Positions 33,201-45,363 are shown, numbered from the stretch's first letter. The stretch is DNA of 49,111 nucleotides from Welwitschia mirabilis (GCA_051453625.1 JBOZIK010000001.1:24443599-24492709), one strand, 5' to 3'. A program made the numbers and translations. The notes: a model not told the origin generated them from the letters alone.

Positions 33201-33905
33201 CTCAGTCTTAATATGCTTGCATATCTTCTTCATTGGAGCACTTCAATATTTGACCATCACTCACCTTAAATTATCCTTTGTAGTTAACCAAGTTTATAAG
33301 TTTATGCAGACAGTAAGTTAAGCTTATTTGTGTGCTATTAAATGAAATTTGCATTATCTCAAAGGCACCATTGTTTTTGGGCTTTATTATATCTCTCAAA
33401 GTTCATTTTCTTTATTTGTCTTCTCTAATGTTGATTGTGCAGGATGCCCTACTGCATGACCTAGTATAATTGGATATTGTATCCTTTTTGGTGCTCATTG
33501 CATTTTTGGGGACTTCCCTAGACAACTTACTATAGCACATTCAACTATAAAAGCTAAGTACCATTCCATGGCCTCTCCAACAACTAAAATCACTTGGATT
33601 TGATTTCTTCTTCATAACATTGGTGTTCCTTTGCAATGGCTGCCTTCTATCTTTTGCAACAATCTTAGTGTTTTGTATGTGTCGGTCAATCTGGTCTATC
33701 ATACTCTCACCAAACATATTGAATTGGATTATTACTTTGTACATGAAAAGGTAACTTTGTTTCTTCTTCTGCTTAGCTTGTAGACATCTTCACAAAGCCT
33801 TTTTCAAGATAACCTCTTCAACAACTACAAGCCAAGTTGGAAGTTCATTTTGGCTCACTCTCCAAAGTGAGGAAGAGTGATAAAGATATTAAATTCCCAG
33901 TTAAA
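30255..33905 (+). pseudogene. Copia gag-pol remnant
   Basis: Gag: LIAIKKPI and then LGPKYQSFDLVQLLKPSYPS near 30330, typical of a UBN2-type gag. Pre-integrase: VPNIKKNLLFINRLIKDNF and SSFVVKDPQT near 30930-31035. Integrase: HCDQWRIIPILST and VIFVDDYTYYTWLFPLK near 31320-31430. RT: VEAMKEEFKELYDSNTW near 32475, YFDRLSVHLWHIGF near 32935, and LLYMDEILLT near 33045, where the catalytic V-D-D is M-D-E. SFLGIDVQEFSSGTFLSQS follows near 33150. The C-terminus near 33790 encodes the DIFTKPF-type end in shifted frames. Stops and frameshifts are many, including a 37-bp tandem duplication at 32564-32637. Confidence 0.88.
32564..32637 (+). repeat. 37-bp tandem duplication inside the second Copia RT
   Basis: CTCATAGGGTTTTTCATAAT starts at 32564 and again at 32601, with identical 37-bp units. 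The length is not a multiple of three, so it shifts the RT frame. Confidence 0.95.
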
Positions 33906-34109
33906 CAATTACATTGATAGTTCACTTTAGCTCATTCTACTTCACTCTAGAACTATGATCCCATGTTTCTTAAAATTTGCGATAGTTCCACCAGTGTATA
34001 GATATTTCTGTGATGTCAATGGAACATGAATAAGATTTGTTGACCTTCCAATTTTTGAAGAGGATGTTCCAATTTTTTTTGGATGTTTCAAGTCCATAAA
34101 CCAGCTATA

Positions 34110-34486
34110 ACACATCCTATGACAAGGTGCTGGTAATCCATGCGTGCAGCAATGAATCAGAATGTTTCAACTGCAGAAAGTCAGGCCTGGGCATCCCTTT
34201 TGATCCACTGATACCATCTCTCAGATTGGTGGATGACGGGATTATTTCAGGTGGAAGGGTGTGGTACCATTGGTAAACTGAGTAGGTCCTGCAAATCAAT
34301 AAGATCCATGATTTGTGTCGCCCATAGGAGATAGTCAGAGGCCACTAGATTGAGGAAAACAAAAGTTCCCAGTGTTGAGGGTGGCTGGCCAACGGTATTT
34401 GGATTGCGCTGGGTTCGAGGTAGTGAGAGAAAAACAGTAAAGAGAAAGGGTACAGAAGAATAGGATCTGCTATGCTCTGATGCCAT
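34110..34486 (-). pseudogene. Copia gag fragment on the minus strand
   Basis: The minus-strand frame from the ATG at 34486-34484 reads MASEHSRSYSSV and then FLNLVASDYLLWATQIMDLI, the conserved S/N-Y-L-L-W-R-x-Q segment of Copia gag. In a following frame PDFLQLKHSDSLLHAWITST matches the NPxFxxWxxxDxxLxxWI region. It overlaps its own primer-binding site, as happens when the gag start codon lies close to the PBS. Nothing recognisable of pol follows below 34110. It is a truncated element facing away from the second Copia remnant. Confidence 0.8.
34474..34485 (-). other. Primer-binding site of the minus-strand Copia fragment
   Basis: GCTCTGATGCCA on the plus strand is TGGCATCAGAGC on the minus strand, one base away from TGGTATCAGAGC. 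It is followed at 34486 by TG, which would be the CA end of a minus-strand LTR extending toward higher coordinates. I could not find the other end of that LTR. Confidence 0.75.
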
Positions 34487-34562
34487 GAAAAATGATTTGG
34501 CTGGAGAGGATTAGATGGATGGGCTTGTCTCTCTACAAGTTGACTGAAGATAATAAACTTCG

Positions 34563-34609
34563 CAAGGCTCATACCCTTGAGGTCACGGGTTCAAATCCCG
34601 TCTTCGCCT
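34563..34609 (+). tRNA. 3' half of an initiator/organellar tRNA-Met-like sequence (pseudo-tRNA)
   Basis: An anticodon arm CAAGG-CTCATAC-CCTTG (anticodon CAT at 34570-34572), a 5-base variable loop, a perfect T arm ACGGG-TTCAAAT-CCCGT and a 3' acceptor strand CTTCGCC-T follow in correct tRNA spacing. The sequence closely resembles plastid-type trnfM(CAU) as I know it. The D arm and 5' acceptor strand are missing: the upstream bases do not pair with CTTCGCC. It is therefore a truncated, non-functional copy, perhaps organelle DNA moved to the nucleus or tRNA sequence copied by a retroelement. Confidence 0.75.
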
Positions 34610-34614
34610 GAGCA

Positions 34615-35700
34615 AAATCCAAAAAAAAGAGCAAAATCCAAAAAGCTAATTTGATATGCAAAAGATACGTAGGAAAACAAAATCCCCAGGTGATAAGAAA
34701 ACGGAAAATAAAAGAGAACGAGTGTCCATCGTCCAATATATAGGACAGAGGTCTTCTAAACCTTAAGTATAGGTTCAAGGCCTACTGGACATCACATTTA
34801 GGTTTTATATCAGTTTGATGAAATAGACTTGTAAGCCGGGAATCTTCTTCAGTAGCCGAATCTGGATTTATCCAACGATGAATCTTGGACAATTGCTTTA
34901 GGAAAATTTTGCTATTTGCAAAAATAAATCCTTTTCGGAATCAGGTCAAATTATTTGGGACGACAAGAACAAACTGCTTGCCGAGATGGTTGCCAAATCG
35001 TCAGTATACTGACCACCTAACATGATAGTGGAAGTAAATTTGCCTTTAGGTATACTAAGAAAATGGTGAACCCTGCTGATCTAGTTATAACGGAATTTAA
35101 CAAGCTGGTCTTCAGTCTTGTGCACTTCTAACTCTTGCAGCGTGGCAGTAACAGAGATGAAGTTAGGCTTCGTAGACTGGTGGTTGTGTGAGAGCTCCCA
35201 GGAGATCGGGTAGCAATCTGAGAGGGAAGAAGAGGAATTGACAGTAACTTTAACATCTTCCGAATATCAAATATGAAATGAAAATTGATCCGAGCAAGAG
35301 GTGACAGAACTTCAACCTCAATAAATGATTAGACATGCAGAGTTGAGATTATGAAGTCCAAATTGTATTTTGAGGTGCACCCACGTTCTTTTATCAAGGA
35401 GTAATCCAAGGCATGGTTAGCAAGTTGCAGAGATCATCCCAGAAAGATGCTTGAGTTTTACCGTCATTAGCCATATAAATATTGGGCAGCCCAACGAAGA
35501 GCCTGGTCGACTCAGGTTGACTCTAACACTCTGAGCAAACCGTAACTGCAACCTTCATGATCAGTGGAGTAGAAGAGAAGTTTCTGCCGACTGAGGAACT
35601 GTTTTGTAGAATAAGCCTGCAGTCTTCCATGAGAGGAATTATAGCGTTCTAACCAACATGAAAGAAAATGAACTGTATGGTCTTCCACTTTCTGCAGTCT
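34615..35700 (-). other. Unassigned interval, possibly minus-strand coding relic
   Basis: This kilobase is less AT-rich than its surroundings. The minus strand gives protein-like pieces such as LFVGLPNIYMANDGKTQASF near 35490-35430 and WELSHNHQSTKPNFISVTAT near 35200-35140, broken by stops. I do not recognise a family. Part of it could be the LTR of the minus-strand Copia fragment whose PBS is at 34474. Confidence 0.35.
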
Positions 35701-35799
35701 GAAAAGAGAAAAATATTTTTTTTGCTTTGCTAATTAGTAGATGTTTTGAACAATCATTTCATTTGGATGTGTCTTTCTTCATTGTTCTTTTATAACAGA

Positions 35800-36420
35800 A
35801 TCCTTCTTAAAATCAAATTACCACATAAACCATCTCCACTAGAAATATTTTCTTAAGGCAACACGTCTTTTTGAACTTTTCTTCTACAACCTTAAATATC
35901 TGTCCCTTTTCAAACTTCATAATCTTCTTAGCTGTTGTTGGACATTCACTTTTTTGGTATTCCATTCCCCATATTTTTAGCAAGTTAAGCTTTGACATCT
36001 ACCACCATGTCTTTCTTTTCTAATTTCCTTTATACCTCTAAACATTAGAAGTATCTTGCCTCGATTAACGATTTTACAGTTTTATATTCCTTTCATGGCC
36101 TTAAAGCTTTTTATTGACTTGAACTCTTCTTCTTTCAGATAAATTCTTTTATCTTTCAAGCTTTTTTTCAATCCTCAAAGCCATCTAACATGTTTATCAA
36201 AAGACTTGCGAAACAACTAAATCAACTTTTATTAGATGCAATATCTTAAGCCATTAAGAAATCTTGTATTCTCCTCTTCCTTTGAATGTGTGAGACCAAC
36301 TCTCTTGAAAATTTTTAAGCATTCTCAATATATTCCTCCAATTCTCTATGCTTTTACCTAACATTTCATACCTTTTGGTGAGGTCTTGATGAAAGTAAAA
36401 GGATTTAAATTTCTCCATCT
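35800..36420 (-). pseudogene. Gypsy-type gag remnant on the minus strand
   Basis: From about 36420 the minus strand reads KSFYFHQDLTKRYEMLGKSI and, after frame changes, MALRIEKKLE, the layout of a Ty3-type gag. Near 35990-35925 a decayed knuckle reads LKIWGMEYQKSECPTTAKK; the family form has Cys and His at positions now Ile and Tyr. Several stops interrupt it. No PBS or LTR was found beside it. Confidence 0.55.
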
Positions 36421-36429
36421 AGAAATAAG

Positions 36430-39400
36430 ACTCGTGATTGTTTAGTCTTTAATAAGTAGTTACCCCTCTTGAAACTTTCCAAACTAAGTCTTTTTCGCAC
36501 CACGTGATTCTCACACCCCAAGGTGAGCAATTATGATTGATGTTCTCTAATCTTGTGGTGTTCCTTCCTTTCCAAGAAAAAAGTTTTAATAATTCTTGAT
36601 TATTCTAAATATTTTTGTAGTTACAGACTATTAAAAAATCTTAATGCCTCCATTTGAGATCTTTTCACATGCTTAAGTGTATTTAGAAATAATACATCCT
36701 TGTCCTTTGTCTCCATATGTTAAGATGAACTCTTTTCACCCTACTTTCCTTTCTCTTGAAGATGTGAATCCTCTACTTAAAGTGTCTTTTTCTTCATCCT
36801 CAATATCTTGTGTTAGCATCTCCAACTTAGATATTTAAGCCTTAAAGAAATCTTCATCCATCCAATTCTCTTATTAACATTAGTTATGGTAAACTTCTTA
36901 GATGTCCTTTCTTTGAAACCTACAAAACCTTAAGAAATATAAGGATACCATTTACTCTACTGCCAAGATGATAGAAGCTTAAATGGATTTATGTTATAAA
37001 ATTAAATAATTAATGCCTTAACTTGTTGTTCATCAAAGGCATGAAAAACTCAATTTTGTTATGTTCCAATGTAAAAACCAAAAGTATACGAATAAGGCCT
37101 CAAACATCTAACTTGGTCTAGTATGCATTTAAGTTATGAACCACATGAGAACAACAGACAAAACTTATGAATCAAAAAGTCAAAATACTAAAATTAAGAT
37201 CTTGGTTTGGTACCTTTCTTCAACTCACCCTAGAAACAAAGGTCATGTGATGATGCATGAGATCATCTTCGAATCCCATAACTAAGGTCAAACATAAAAA
37301 GGAATCATCTTGGTGGATCGACATTGATAACCCTTAATTATGGAATATTGTTGCCTATTAACCATACAAGATGCATGGGGATTCTCTTGCATGATCAGTA
37401 ATACAAGATGAAAGATGAAATGAAGTAAATTATTGAAATACACATTTATGATTTAAACTAATTTCTTTGTCTATTGGTCTTGTATGGACTTTAACATTGA
37501 TTATTACTACAATTGGAAATATTTCCTACTTTTCCCCAACCTTTTATGAAATTGAATCTTGGATTTACAAAGTAAATCCTTTGACAAGATATTATAATAG
37601 AAAAGTACATGATTTTGGAAATTTCATATGCCCTAGAACATTTCTTACAATTAGATAAATGAGCAATATTATAATATAACACTCATCCTATGGGTTGAAT
37701 GATCAAGTTCAAGTCAACAAGTTCAATGAAGAATTAAATGTTCACTACATTATAAGTATGGGCATGTATACATAAATGTTTATAAGAAAGACAATATCAT
37801 AAAGTTAAGTTACAAAAACATGTTATTGTCAGCTTTCGAATTCAATGACAAGTAAGTTCAAATAATGAAATATTGACTACATCATAAGTATAAATGTTCG
37901 TAAGAAAGACAAGATCATAGAGTCAAGATTTAAGTTACAAGAACATGTAATTGTCAAATTTAGAATTAAGTGCTAGCTTAATCAAAGTTGAAAATAATAG
38001 TAAATAGTAACTACATAATAACATGTTATGAAGAAATCTAATGTTTTGAAATAACATGATTATTGGAAATGACATAATCATTCAAGAGATATAAGAAACA
38101 TGAAACAATAATATCATTACATGCTTTCATGCATCATCACACATCACTTTAATATATTCCAGTATGATTATGTAATCTAGAGCATACAAAGTGATAATTA
38201 AGTTACACGTCCACAATAGATACTACATACACATCAAGTGATAACGTTACATTTCTGCAATGGATGTTAGAAGCATGTAAAGTTGTGACTCTATGAAATA
38301 CATGACATTTTATTTAGCAACTTCTTAGGTTCTATGAAAAATATGTCATTAGTGTCTTTATAGTAGAGAACATACCAATTGAATTATAAATCATCGGCTC
38401 ATAACATATGCATCTACATTTAGTTAAATAATATGGACTTAAAATAAACAATAATGCAATATAACACATCAAAAAAATAAGAAAATGGTGACAAAAATGG
38501 GTTTTATTAATAAGCACAACATTTCATAAAAACTAGTACCATAAAGCAAGAACCCTTTTCCAATACTTTGTATATTTGTTATAATGCAAATGAAGTTCTT
38601 GATAATAAATGAAACAATCATATTCAATTATATACATTAAATTGTGATTATTCTAAAATATATATTTATAATACATATTAATATAACTTGTCATCCCAAA
38701 TATGGCAAGTAAATTAAGTGAAATTTGATTCAACTTCTCATGGTGGTATGATGTTAAGAGTAAAAAATTACAAAGATAGATAAAAATCGAAAATTGCATC
38801 CTTTCATATTAAAATTAAAACTACTGACTTAAGATAATTGTGACAACTGTTAAAACTACAATAATAGGTAAAATTGAGAGTTACAACTTTGCAAGTTACA
38901 ATTGAAACTATTGACTTAGGATAATAAGCATAATTATTAATAGTGTAGGTATACGATTTCAAATTTTCTAACAAATGTTAAATGAGGAAAAATGTAGAAA
39001 AAAATCAACAAAAGAAAAAAATAAAAATTAAAGAGCTTCACTTATAAATCTTATTACACGTTGCATTATTAAAAAATAGAAAATAACAATGTTAAAAAAT
39101 GGAACTGTCAACATGATGAGAATAAGGTATAAAAAATATTTCATATTTTTATGAAGAATACTTGACACATGTTCAAATTTCTTTAATATTATTTAAAAAA
39201 AAAGAAAAACAAGAAGATTGTTTACAAGACTTTGCTGAAGGAAAAGAAGTAAAATGTTGGTTTGATGTGGAATGTCATAGAATTTTACCAAAGTTAGGTA
39301 ACAACAAATAAAACAAAAGTTTTTGACATTCATTTTAAACACACAACATGAAGATACTTGGAATACTACATTAAAAATGCATGTGATATGAATTGGTACT

Positions 39401-39703
39401 TAAAGATAAGAGAGGCATAACTCAAAAAAAGACAACAGGACTTTTTGGTATTAGATGTTAAAGCCCATAAAGATCAAACCAAATAAAGAAGTGAAAAAAT
39501 ACTTAAAAAAATGTTCGAGACTTACCATATATTATGTGTTATTGAAAATGCTTAAATGCTTCAAATTGTCTCTATGAATGTAACATGTTGACTTGTATAT
39601 ATGTGTTTGGAAGGTCCAACATGCAATGTTGAGAGATAAGATCACAGTGAATAAAGCTATATGGAAGCATAATATATTCATGCATTATTAGTTTATATGC
39701 TCT
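36430..39703. other. AT-rich interval without a recognisable gene
   Basis: No known domain or RNA gene was recognised on either strand. The interval contains a pair of ~130-bp imperfect direct repeats (37715-37970). It ends at the LTR of the element that starts at 39704. Confidence 0.55.
37715..37970 (+). repeat. Imperfect direct repeat, period about 133 bp
   Basis: GACTACATCATAAGTAT, AAGAAAGACAAGATCATA and TTACAAGAACATGTAATTGTC near 37870-37955 echo CACTACATTATAAGTAT, AAGAAAGACAATATCATA and TTACAAAAACATGTTATTGTC near 37740-37832. No coding frame is conserved. Confidence 0.75.
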
Positions 39704-40814
39704 TGTTGATAAAATCCTAGTTTTGATGATTCTAGTTGTCAAATGTGATGTGTTTAATAAGCAGACAGGGTAATTGTTGAACACCTCAGTGGCAAATAAG
39801 GATCAAGGTAGTCAAACCTCAAAGCTCAAAGTTCATGAAGGACAATCAAAATTGACTAAAGATCAAGCAACTCAAGCAAGTTTGACCAAGATCAAGCAAG
39901 TTTTACATAATGAATTTGTGATATCTAAGGATCAGAGATATAGCAACTCAAGGCTTATTAAAATATTGGTAGTTTGACTAAGATGTCTTTTAGGATGAAG
40001 ACGTTTTCCTGATAGAGACGTCCACTGCATTAAAGACATCTATCCCAAAAAATTGACGAAAAATAAAATAGTCGATGAATGATCAAAACTTAGCCATTTA
40101 TAGCCATTGCATGGCTTTTAAATGTTTTCAAATGACTATTTTACTATGATAAAGGCAAAGAAGACATCTAAAGTATAAAAAGCAAAAAGTGTTAATGAGA
40201 AAAGGTTACTCAATTTGAGTGATTGATACTATACATGGAGATTTTTGTGTCCTTGATGAAGGAAACCATTTACTAAAGACATTGCTTGATCATTGGCCCT
40301 TCCACAGCTACATAACTCTGATATTGGATGCTCATGGATAACTACAACAAAGTGACATCTTATAGGATTGTTGTTTCTTTTGTTAAGCATTATTTGTTGG
40401 CATTTCATTGTAAGACTATCAGATTATTGAATTCATTCTTTATAGTCCATAACTTGAGGATCCCTTGCTTGAGATTCCAAAGTGTAAGGCAAACCTTGTA
40501 TAAGTGTGCTTTCTTAAGTGCTTAAGAACACCACTTGATTATTGTCTACTGTAATCCCTAAGGGAAAGAGAGTGCTACCTTACAAGGAGCATCTCATTTG
40601 TATGTAAGGTTGGTAGTGCTCCAAAACCACTGTCTTGCAAGTTAAGGATATTCAGAGGTGTGAAGGGAAGCTACCCTCTGTGTGTGGATGTACCCAAATT
40701 AGGGACTCACATTAATTTGGTAAGGTCTTTATTGTGTATTGTTATTTGATTTTATTTGACATTTTTATTTTGTAGATCTCATTCACCCTTCCCCTCTAAG
40801 TTCAACGATTCTCA
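39704..40814 (+). repeat. 5' LTR (about 1.11 kb)
   Basis: Begins TGTTGATAAAATCC and ends CAACGATTCTCA, two bases before the PBS. Phrases such as GTCAAATGTGATGTGTTTAA, CTTGATCATTGGCCC, TCTACTGTAATCCCTAAGGG and CATCTCATTTGTATGTAAGG recur in the 3' LTR. It contains decayed copies of the AGACGTCT palindrome between about 39981 and 40050. Confidence 0.9.
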
Positions 40815-40816
40815 AG

Positions 40817-40827
40817 TGGTATCAGAG
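40817..40827 (+). other. Primer-binding site of the 6.7-kb element
   Basis: TGGTATCAGAG, followed by TA where GC would complete the consensus, lies two bases after the LTR end. Confidence 0.9.
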
Positions 40828-40839
40828 TAGGTACTTACA

Positions 40840-42180
40840 AAAGGAGTAACATGCTTGTGAATTGTGGAAGGGGTGCCATTTGTCAGACCTCCACTCTTGA
40901 ATGGGACCGATTATACCTATTAGAAGATGAAGATGTAAGTGTACTTATAATCATATGAGTTTCAAGTTTGACAAAGCAATGAAAATGGATACTAAAGACC
41001 TACAGAAATCATTATAGATGTTGCAAGGAACTCCATCACATAAATCAAACCTAAAAGGAATAGGGAAAACAAAGAAAAGGTATATGACTCAAAGGCGAAG
41101 AATGCTCTTTACTAAGCCCTTATAATGGACGAATTCAACTAGATAGCTAGATGCAAAACAACACAAGAGATATGGAATGTTTTGATGGGAACACATGAAG
41201 GAACCTCCATTGCTAAGTAGTCAAAGCTTCTTATCTAGACCAATCAGTTTGAAAACCTGAAGATGAATAATGAAGAGAGAGTTCATGAGTACTTCACAAA
41301 GGTCTTCAACATAGTGAATGCCATACGTGGCATTAGTGAAAATTTTCTAGAGGACAAAAAATTTCTCAGATCTTTAACTCTAGAATTCAAACTTAAAACA
41401 ACAACCATGGAAGAATCAAGAGACTTTACAACAATGAAGATTGAGGAATTACAAAGTGCTCTAGCAACATAGGAGATGAATCTTATTCAAGATGATGCTC
41501 TAAAGGAGAAGCCTATCACTCTTAAAGCTAGTAAAAACCAAGGTAAGCTTCCAAACATAAAACACAAGAAGTGTCAAATGGAGATGACTCTAAAGATGAT
41601 GTGGAAGACGAACTTGCTTTCATTACAAGGTGAGTCAAAAAGCTTCTCTCATGAAAGAACAACAGGAAGAACAACTACAAAAAACCATTCAGATTTTAAT
41701 CCAGAGGTTGGGGTGATGATGAGGATGTAACTAGAGTAGAGACCTCTGATGATGAAAGAGCTCATCCATCTTAATGTCCATTGTGCATATCGAAAGTAAC
41801 AATGAAAAAGAAAAAGGAGAATCTGAATTCGAAAGTGAAGGAGAAACAGGTATAGACTTCAAGATAGGTATGAATTAATTTCTGAGGAGTTCATTAAGTT
41901 GTAAAAAGGTATGTTCTAGAATGAACAAATTGCTCCATTCTCATGAATTAGCATATGAACATGAAAAAGGTTCTTACAATAGATTATCATCTTAGAACTC
42001 AACTCTTAAAACTGAGATTAGTAAGCTAATGTGTGAATTAAAGAATGTTAGACACAAACTTGCTGATACTAAAAGAATCAATGAAAAGTTCACCCAAGGG
42101 AAAGAGACCTTGAAACATCATGCTTGGATAATGCAAAAGTCCAATCTGACATTATGAGTTGAGATATTAGCTAGAACATA
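40840..42180 (+). pseudogene. Copia gag of the 6.7-kb element
   Basis: RPPLLNGTDYTY near 40890, CKTTQEIWNVLMGTHEGTS near 41155, and from 41263 an open frame with VHEYFTKVFNIVNAIRGISE, FLRSLTLEFKLK and MKIEELQSAL give a typical UBN2/DUF4219-type plant Copia gag. A stop at 41470 (where the family has Tyr or Trp) is followed in frame by EMNLIQDDALKEK. The Lys/Glu-rich tail (41700-42150) resembles the coiled-coil end of such gags. I could not identify an intact zinc knuckle. Confidence 0.88.
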
Positions 42181-42289
42181 GACAAGTTTTTCATGTGCAT
42201 GTTACCTTATCATTCTTTCAAGATGTGGTAGTCTAATCTGATATTACCTATAGAAGATCTCAATGTTTTTATTTTGCAGGAAAAATGTC

Positions 42290-42545
42290 TTTTAAGTAGT
42301 AAACGTCTAAGTTGGAGACATCTTCAGATTGTAGACGTCTTTGAGATTTTATGCGTCTTTGAAGCTTAGATATCATTTTATTAATTCAGTTGTTTTTCAA
42401 ATTAGACATATTTTTTTATACAGACATCTTTTTGACACATAAGTAATCATTAAAAATCCTTATCAACAGACATCATTAGATTTAATAGATGCTTACTTTC
42501 ATCGTCTTAGACATATTTGAAGCAGTAAATGTCTTTCACCTTGTG
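42290..42545 (+). repeat. Cluster of AGACGTCT-like motifs inside the element
   Basis: An exact AGACGTCT at 42333-42340 is surrounded by variants (AAACGTCT, AGACATCT, GCGTCTTT, AGACATAT) between gag and the second gene. The same motif is clustered in the LTRs (exact copies at 45649, 45733 and 45751). Most variants differ by C-to-T or G-to-A. Confidence 0.6.
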
Positions 42546-42827
42546 TATCCAAAATTAAAACGCATGCCAAAACAAGAGTTTTTAACCCTTTTTATTCAAA
42601 AAAGGGACCACCATCCCTCATTTTCAGTCCTCCACTAAGCAAGTGTGCTCATCAGGGTACTCTATAGCCTAATTTTTCTCAGATCCCTTAGCATAGAAGT
42701 CTTCGATTGGAAAGAAGTCTCCACAACCAGCAAATTAGGTGCTATTTTCTTTGATAGGTGCCCTTTTTTGTTGGTTCTTTTATATTTTCTTATTAGAGTT
42801 CAATTATTTTTGTCTTTTACTTTCCCA

Positions 42828-44620
42828 ATGGTGAGGAGAAAGCTCTCTGGTGATTCAAAAGGAAATCAACTTATCACTGAAACATAAAGACCTTAGTATG
42901 AACCACAATTTTATTATGAATTAGTAGCAAAATCGTTTAAAATGTGAACCAGGAACTCTATTATTACAGAAAAGAACCTCAGTTTTCAAAAATATAGGAA
43001 AGATCAACTTCTTTCTTACTTCTATTGTTTTGGTTGGGATATGGCAGTTCAATTAGAGCAAAGCATTCCAAACCCAGTTGTTTGTGAGTTCTATGCCAAC
43101 ATTCATGAAATAGGTGATACCACTGGCATGTTTTAGACCCAAGTAAAAGGTATTTCTCTCTTTCTTACACCCAGTTTTATCAATTCTTTATTTGATATAG
43201 ATGATTTAGATCTTTCTTAGTTGCATATGCATTCATGACATTCGTTAAGCAATGTTATTTTTGAAATTCAAAGATGAATTTTTATGAGAATGTGGAACGC
43301 AAAGACATGATACCTAATGCATTAATTTTGAGTTTGCCTACATTCTATACTATACTGATTTGCGATGGTAGCTATAGCTATTGTAATCTCATCTAGACAT
43401 TTGTGATGTACTTCTTCTTACAAGAATCAAAATTGATATTGGCTTCATATTGTGCATGGATATCATTAGTCTCCTTCGTAAGGGTTAGATTTTGGGTCAT
43501 CCTTATTTGATTAGCCTGATTATTAGCAATGTCAGTATATCAGTTTCGTAGGTTAATCTTATTTAACCCAAAAAGCCGTTTCAGAGTTCAGTGAAAGCAG
43601 CAAGCTCTAGTGTAGGCAGGTGAAGGCACAGCAATGTTATTTTTGGGCATTCAAAGATGAATTTTCATGAGAATGTGAAATGCAAACACATGATACCTAA
43701 TGCATCAATTTTGAGTTTGATTACATTCTATAATAAACTCATTTGTGGTGGTAGCTACAACTATTATAATCCCATGCAGACATTTGTGGTATACTACCTT
43801 CTTATAGGAATCAAAATTGATCTTGGCTTCATATTGTACATGGATATTGTTACTCTCTTTCATAAGGATCATACTTTGGGTCATCCTTGTTTAATTAGCC
43901 TGATTATTAGCAATGTCAGTATATCACTTCCACAGGTTAATTTTATTTGACCCAAAAAGCCGTTTTTAGAGTTAAATGAAAAGCGTCAGGCTCCAATGCA
44001 AGTAGGTAAAGGCACAAGCAGAGACCTTCCAAGGCACAATTTCAAAGCTTATATTCCATACCCACTCAGTTTCTCATCAGTGAAGAAGGGTCTCAAGGTG
44101 ATTATGAAAATGGTGGGCAAGATTGATAGTAATCTCTTGAGATTGAAGAAGCACGGGTATGCAGCCAGTGAGGGAGAGGCACCTATAGATAGTTGGTAAT
44201 CCATGAGGACTCCCACTTGGTCTAATTCAGAGGAGGAGTTTAAGGCAGAGGCATCACCTGCACCTTGTACTATAGGTTACAATTTAGGTAGACTCGAGGA
44301 TTTAGATTCATCAAAGTCCACAGAGGAGGAGTCACATCTTTAAGGGGAGCACTAGGCTCTAGCACAAGCATAGGAGGAGCACCAAGCTTCATCATAGGTT
44401 CTAGCACAGGCACAAGGGGAGCAACAGGCAGACTTAGAGAGCTCTGATGATAAGCCTCCTATCTTTCACATGCATCGTCACAAACTACCCATTCGCCATC
44501 CCACACGACCACCTTTATCGCCTTGTATACCTTTGCCACCTTGTCTTCCGTCACCTCCACCACCTCTCACATTTTTCATTCATGCACTAACTCTTAGCAT
44601 TACTCCACCTTAGCTTTTGG
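42828..44620 (+). pseudogene. Second gene of the 6.7-kb element, putative plant transposon protein type
   Basis: From the ATG at 42828 (MVRRKLSGDSKGNQLITET, then a stop) the frame continues with YRKDQLLSYFYCFGWDMAVQ, NPVVCEFYANIHEIG and VKGISLSFTPSFINSLFDID. This V-x-E-F-Y-A-N ... V-x-G-x-x-x-x-F ... I-N arrangement is what I associate with the plant-specific putative plant transposon protein domain (PF20167). The segment 43657-43950 is open and adds more of it, but lies in a tandem duplication. The tail (44460-44600) is rich in Gln, Glu and Pro. The function of these proteins is not established. Many stops are present. Confidence 0.6.
43249..44012 (+). repeat. Tandem duplication of about 382 bp within the second gene
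   Basis: GCAATGTTATTTTTG begins at 43249 and at 43631. Both units share ATGATACCTAATGCAT, TTAGCAATGTCAGTATATCA and CCCAAAAAGCCGTTT. The second unit keeps an open frame (43657-43950) and the first does not, so they decayed separately after the duplication. Confidence 0.9.
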
Positions 44621-45350
44621 TTTTGTGGAGACTGCTCTTGCTAGTCTCTTTGACACATCCATCACCTTTCAGACGTACTTGTGTATGAGGAGACAAGCTT
44701 CTTAGAGCCATGGTGAAACATCATAGTGGCCGTTCCAAAAATGGCATACACCTCCATGGCCATCTCGGAAATGGCATACACCTCCACCTACATCATCTTT
44801 TTCGTACGCCATCTAGACCTCTACTACTAGGGATAGTGACTATGATAACAACAATGCAGAAGATGGCACTTATTATACTAGTGATTTGACCCTTAATGAC
44901 TAGTTCCTTTTGTGCTTTCCAAAAAGGTGGAGAAGATAGGCAAATCAGATTGGACCATAATGGACATCCTACATGAGTTTAAAGGATGTGGACTTGAGAT
45001 GGGTGGATTGAACTTCCTTTGAGTAACACCATTGTTGATGCTCACTTTCACGTGTTGGCATACATTTCATAATGCTTTTTAATGATCTTTTATTCTTCTC
45101 TATCTATTGTTAAACTTCTTTTAATATGCAATATAAATTGTGTTTTGACATGTATCTAGCAATTCAGTATATCAGCACTACTACTTGTTTACTATCTTGC
45201 AATGATTATCAATGTGGTTCTCAAATGATTTCACTTTTTGAAATTCTTAAAATGACTCATGCAAGACATTGTATTTCTTCTTGGATTAAGTTATCTTAAG
45301 TAAAATTTGAAAATTGCACTAATGAGATTTTCCAAGTTTTGAACATCAAT

Positions 45351-45363
45351 AAAAGGGGGAGAT
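45351..45363 (+). other. Polypurine tract of the 6.7-kb element
   Basis: AAAAGGGGGAGAT directly precedes the TG of the 3' LTR at 45364. Confidence 0.9.

Larger units (their letters stand above)
30250..33920 (+). mobile_element. Second Copia remnant, no LTRs found
   Basis: Decayed gag (30255-30450), pre-integrase region (about 30930-31080), integrase (about 31290-31950), RT (about 32460-33190) and RNase H tail (about 33400-33900) follow in Copia order. Neither LTR, PBS nor polypurine tract was recognised. The element therefore seems truncated at its 5' side, at or near the broken end of copy B, and at its 3' side before the minus-strand gag at 34110. Confidence 0.85.

Noticed and set aside
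37467-37682. Overlapping 63-codon frames on both strands
   Set aside because: They are short, AT-rich, without motifs, and on opposite strands of the same sequence, as expected by chance.
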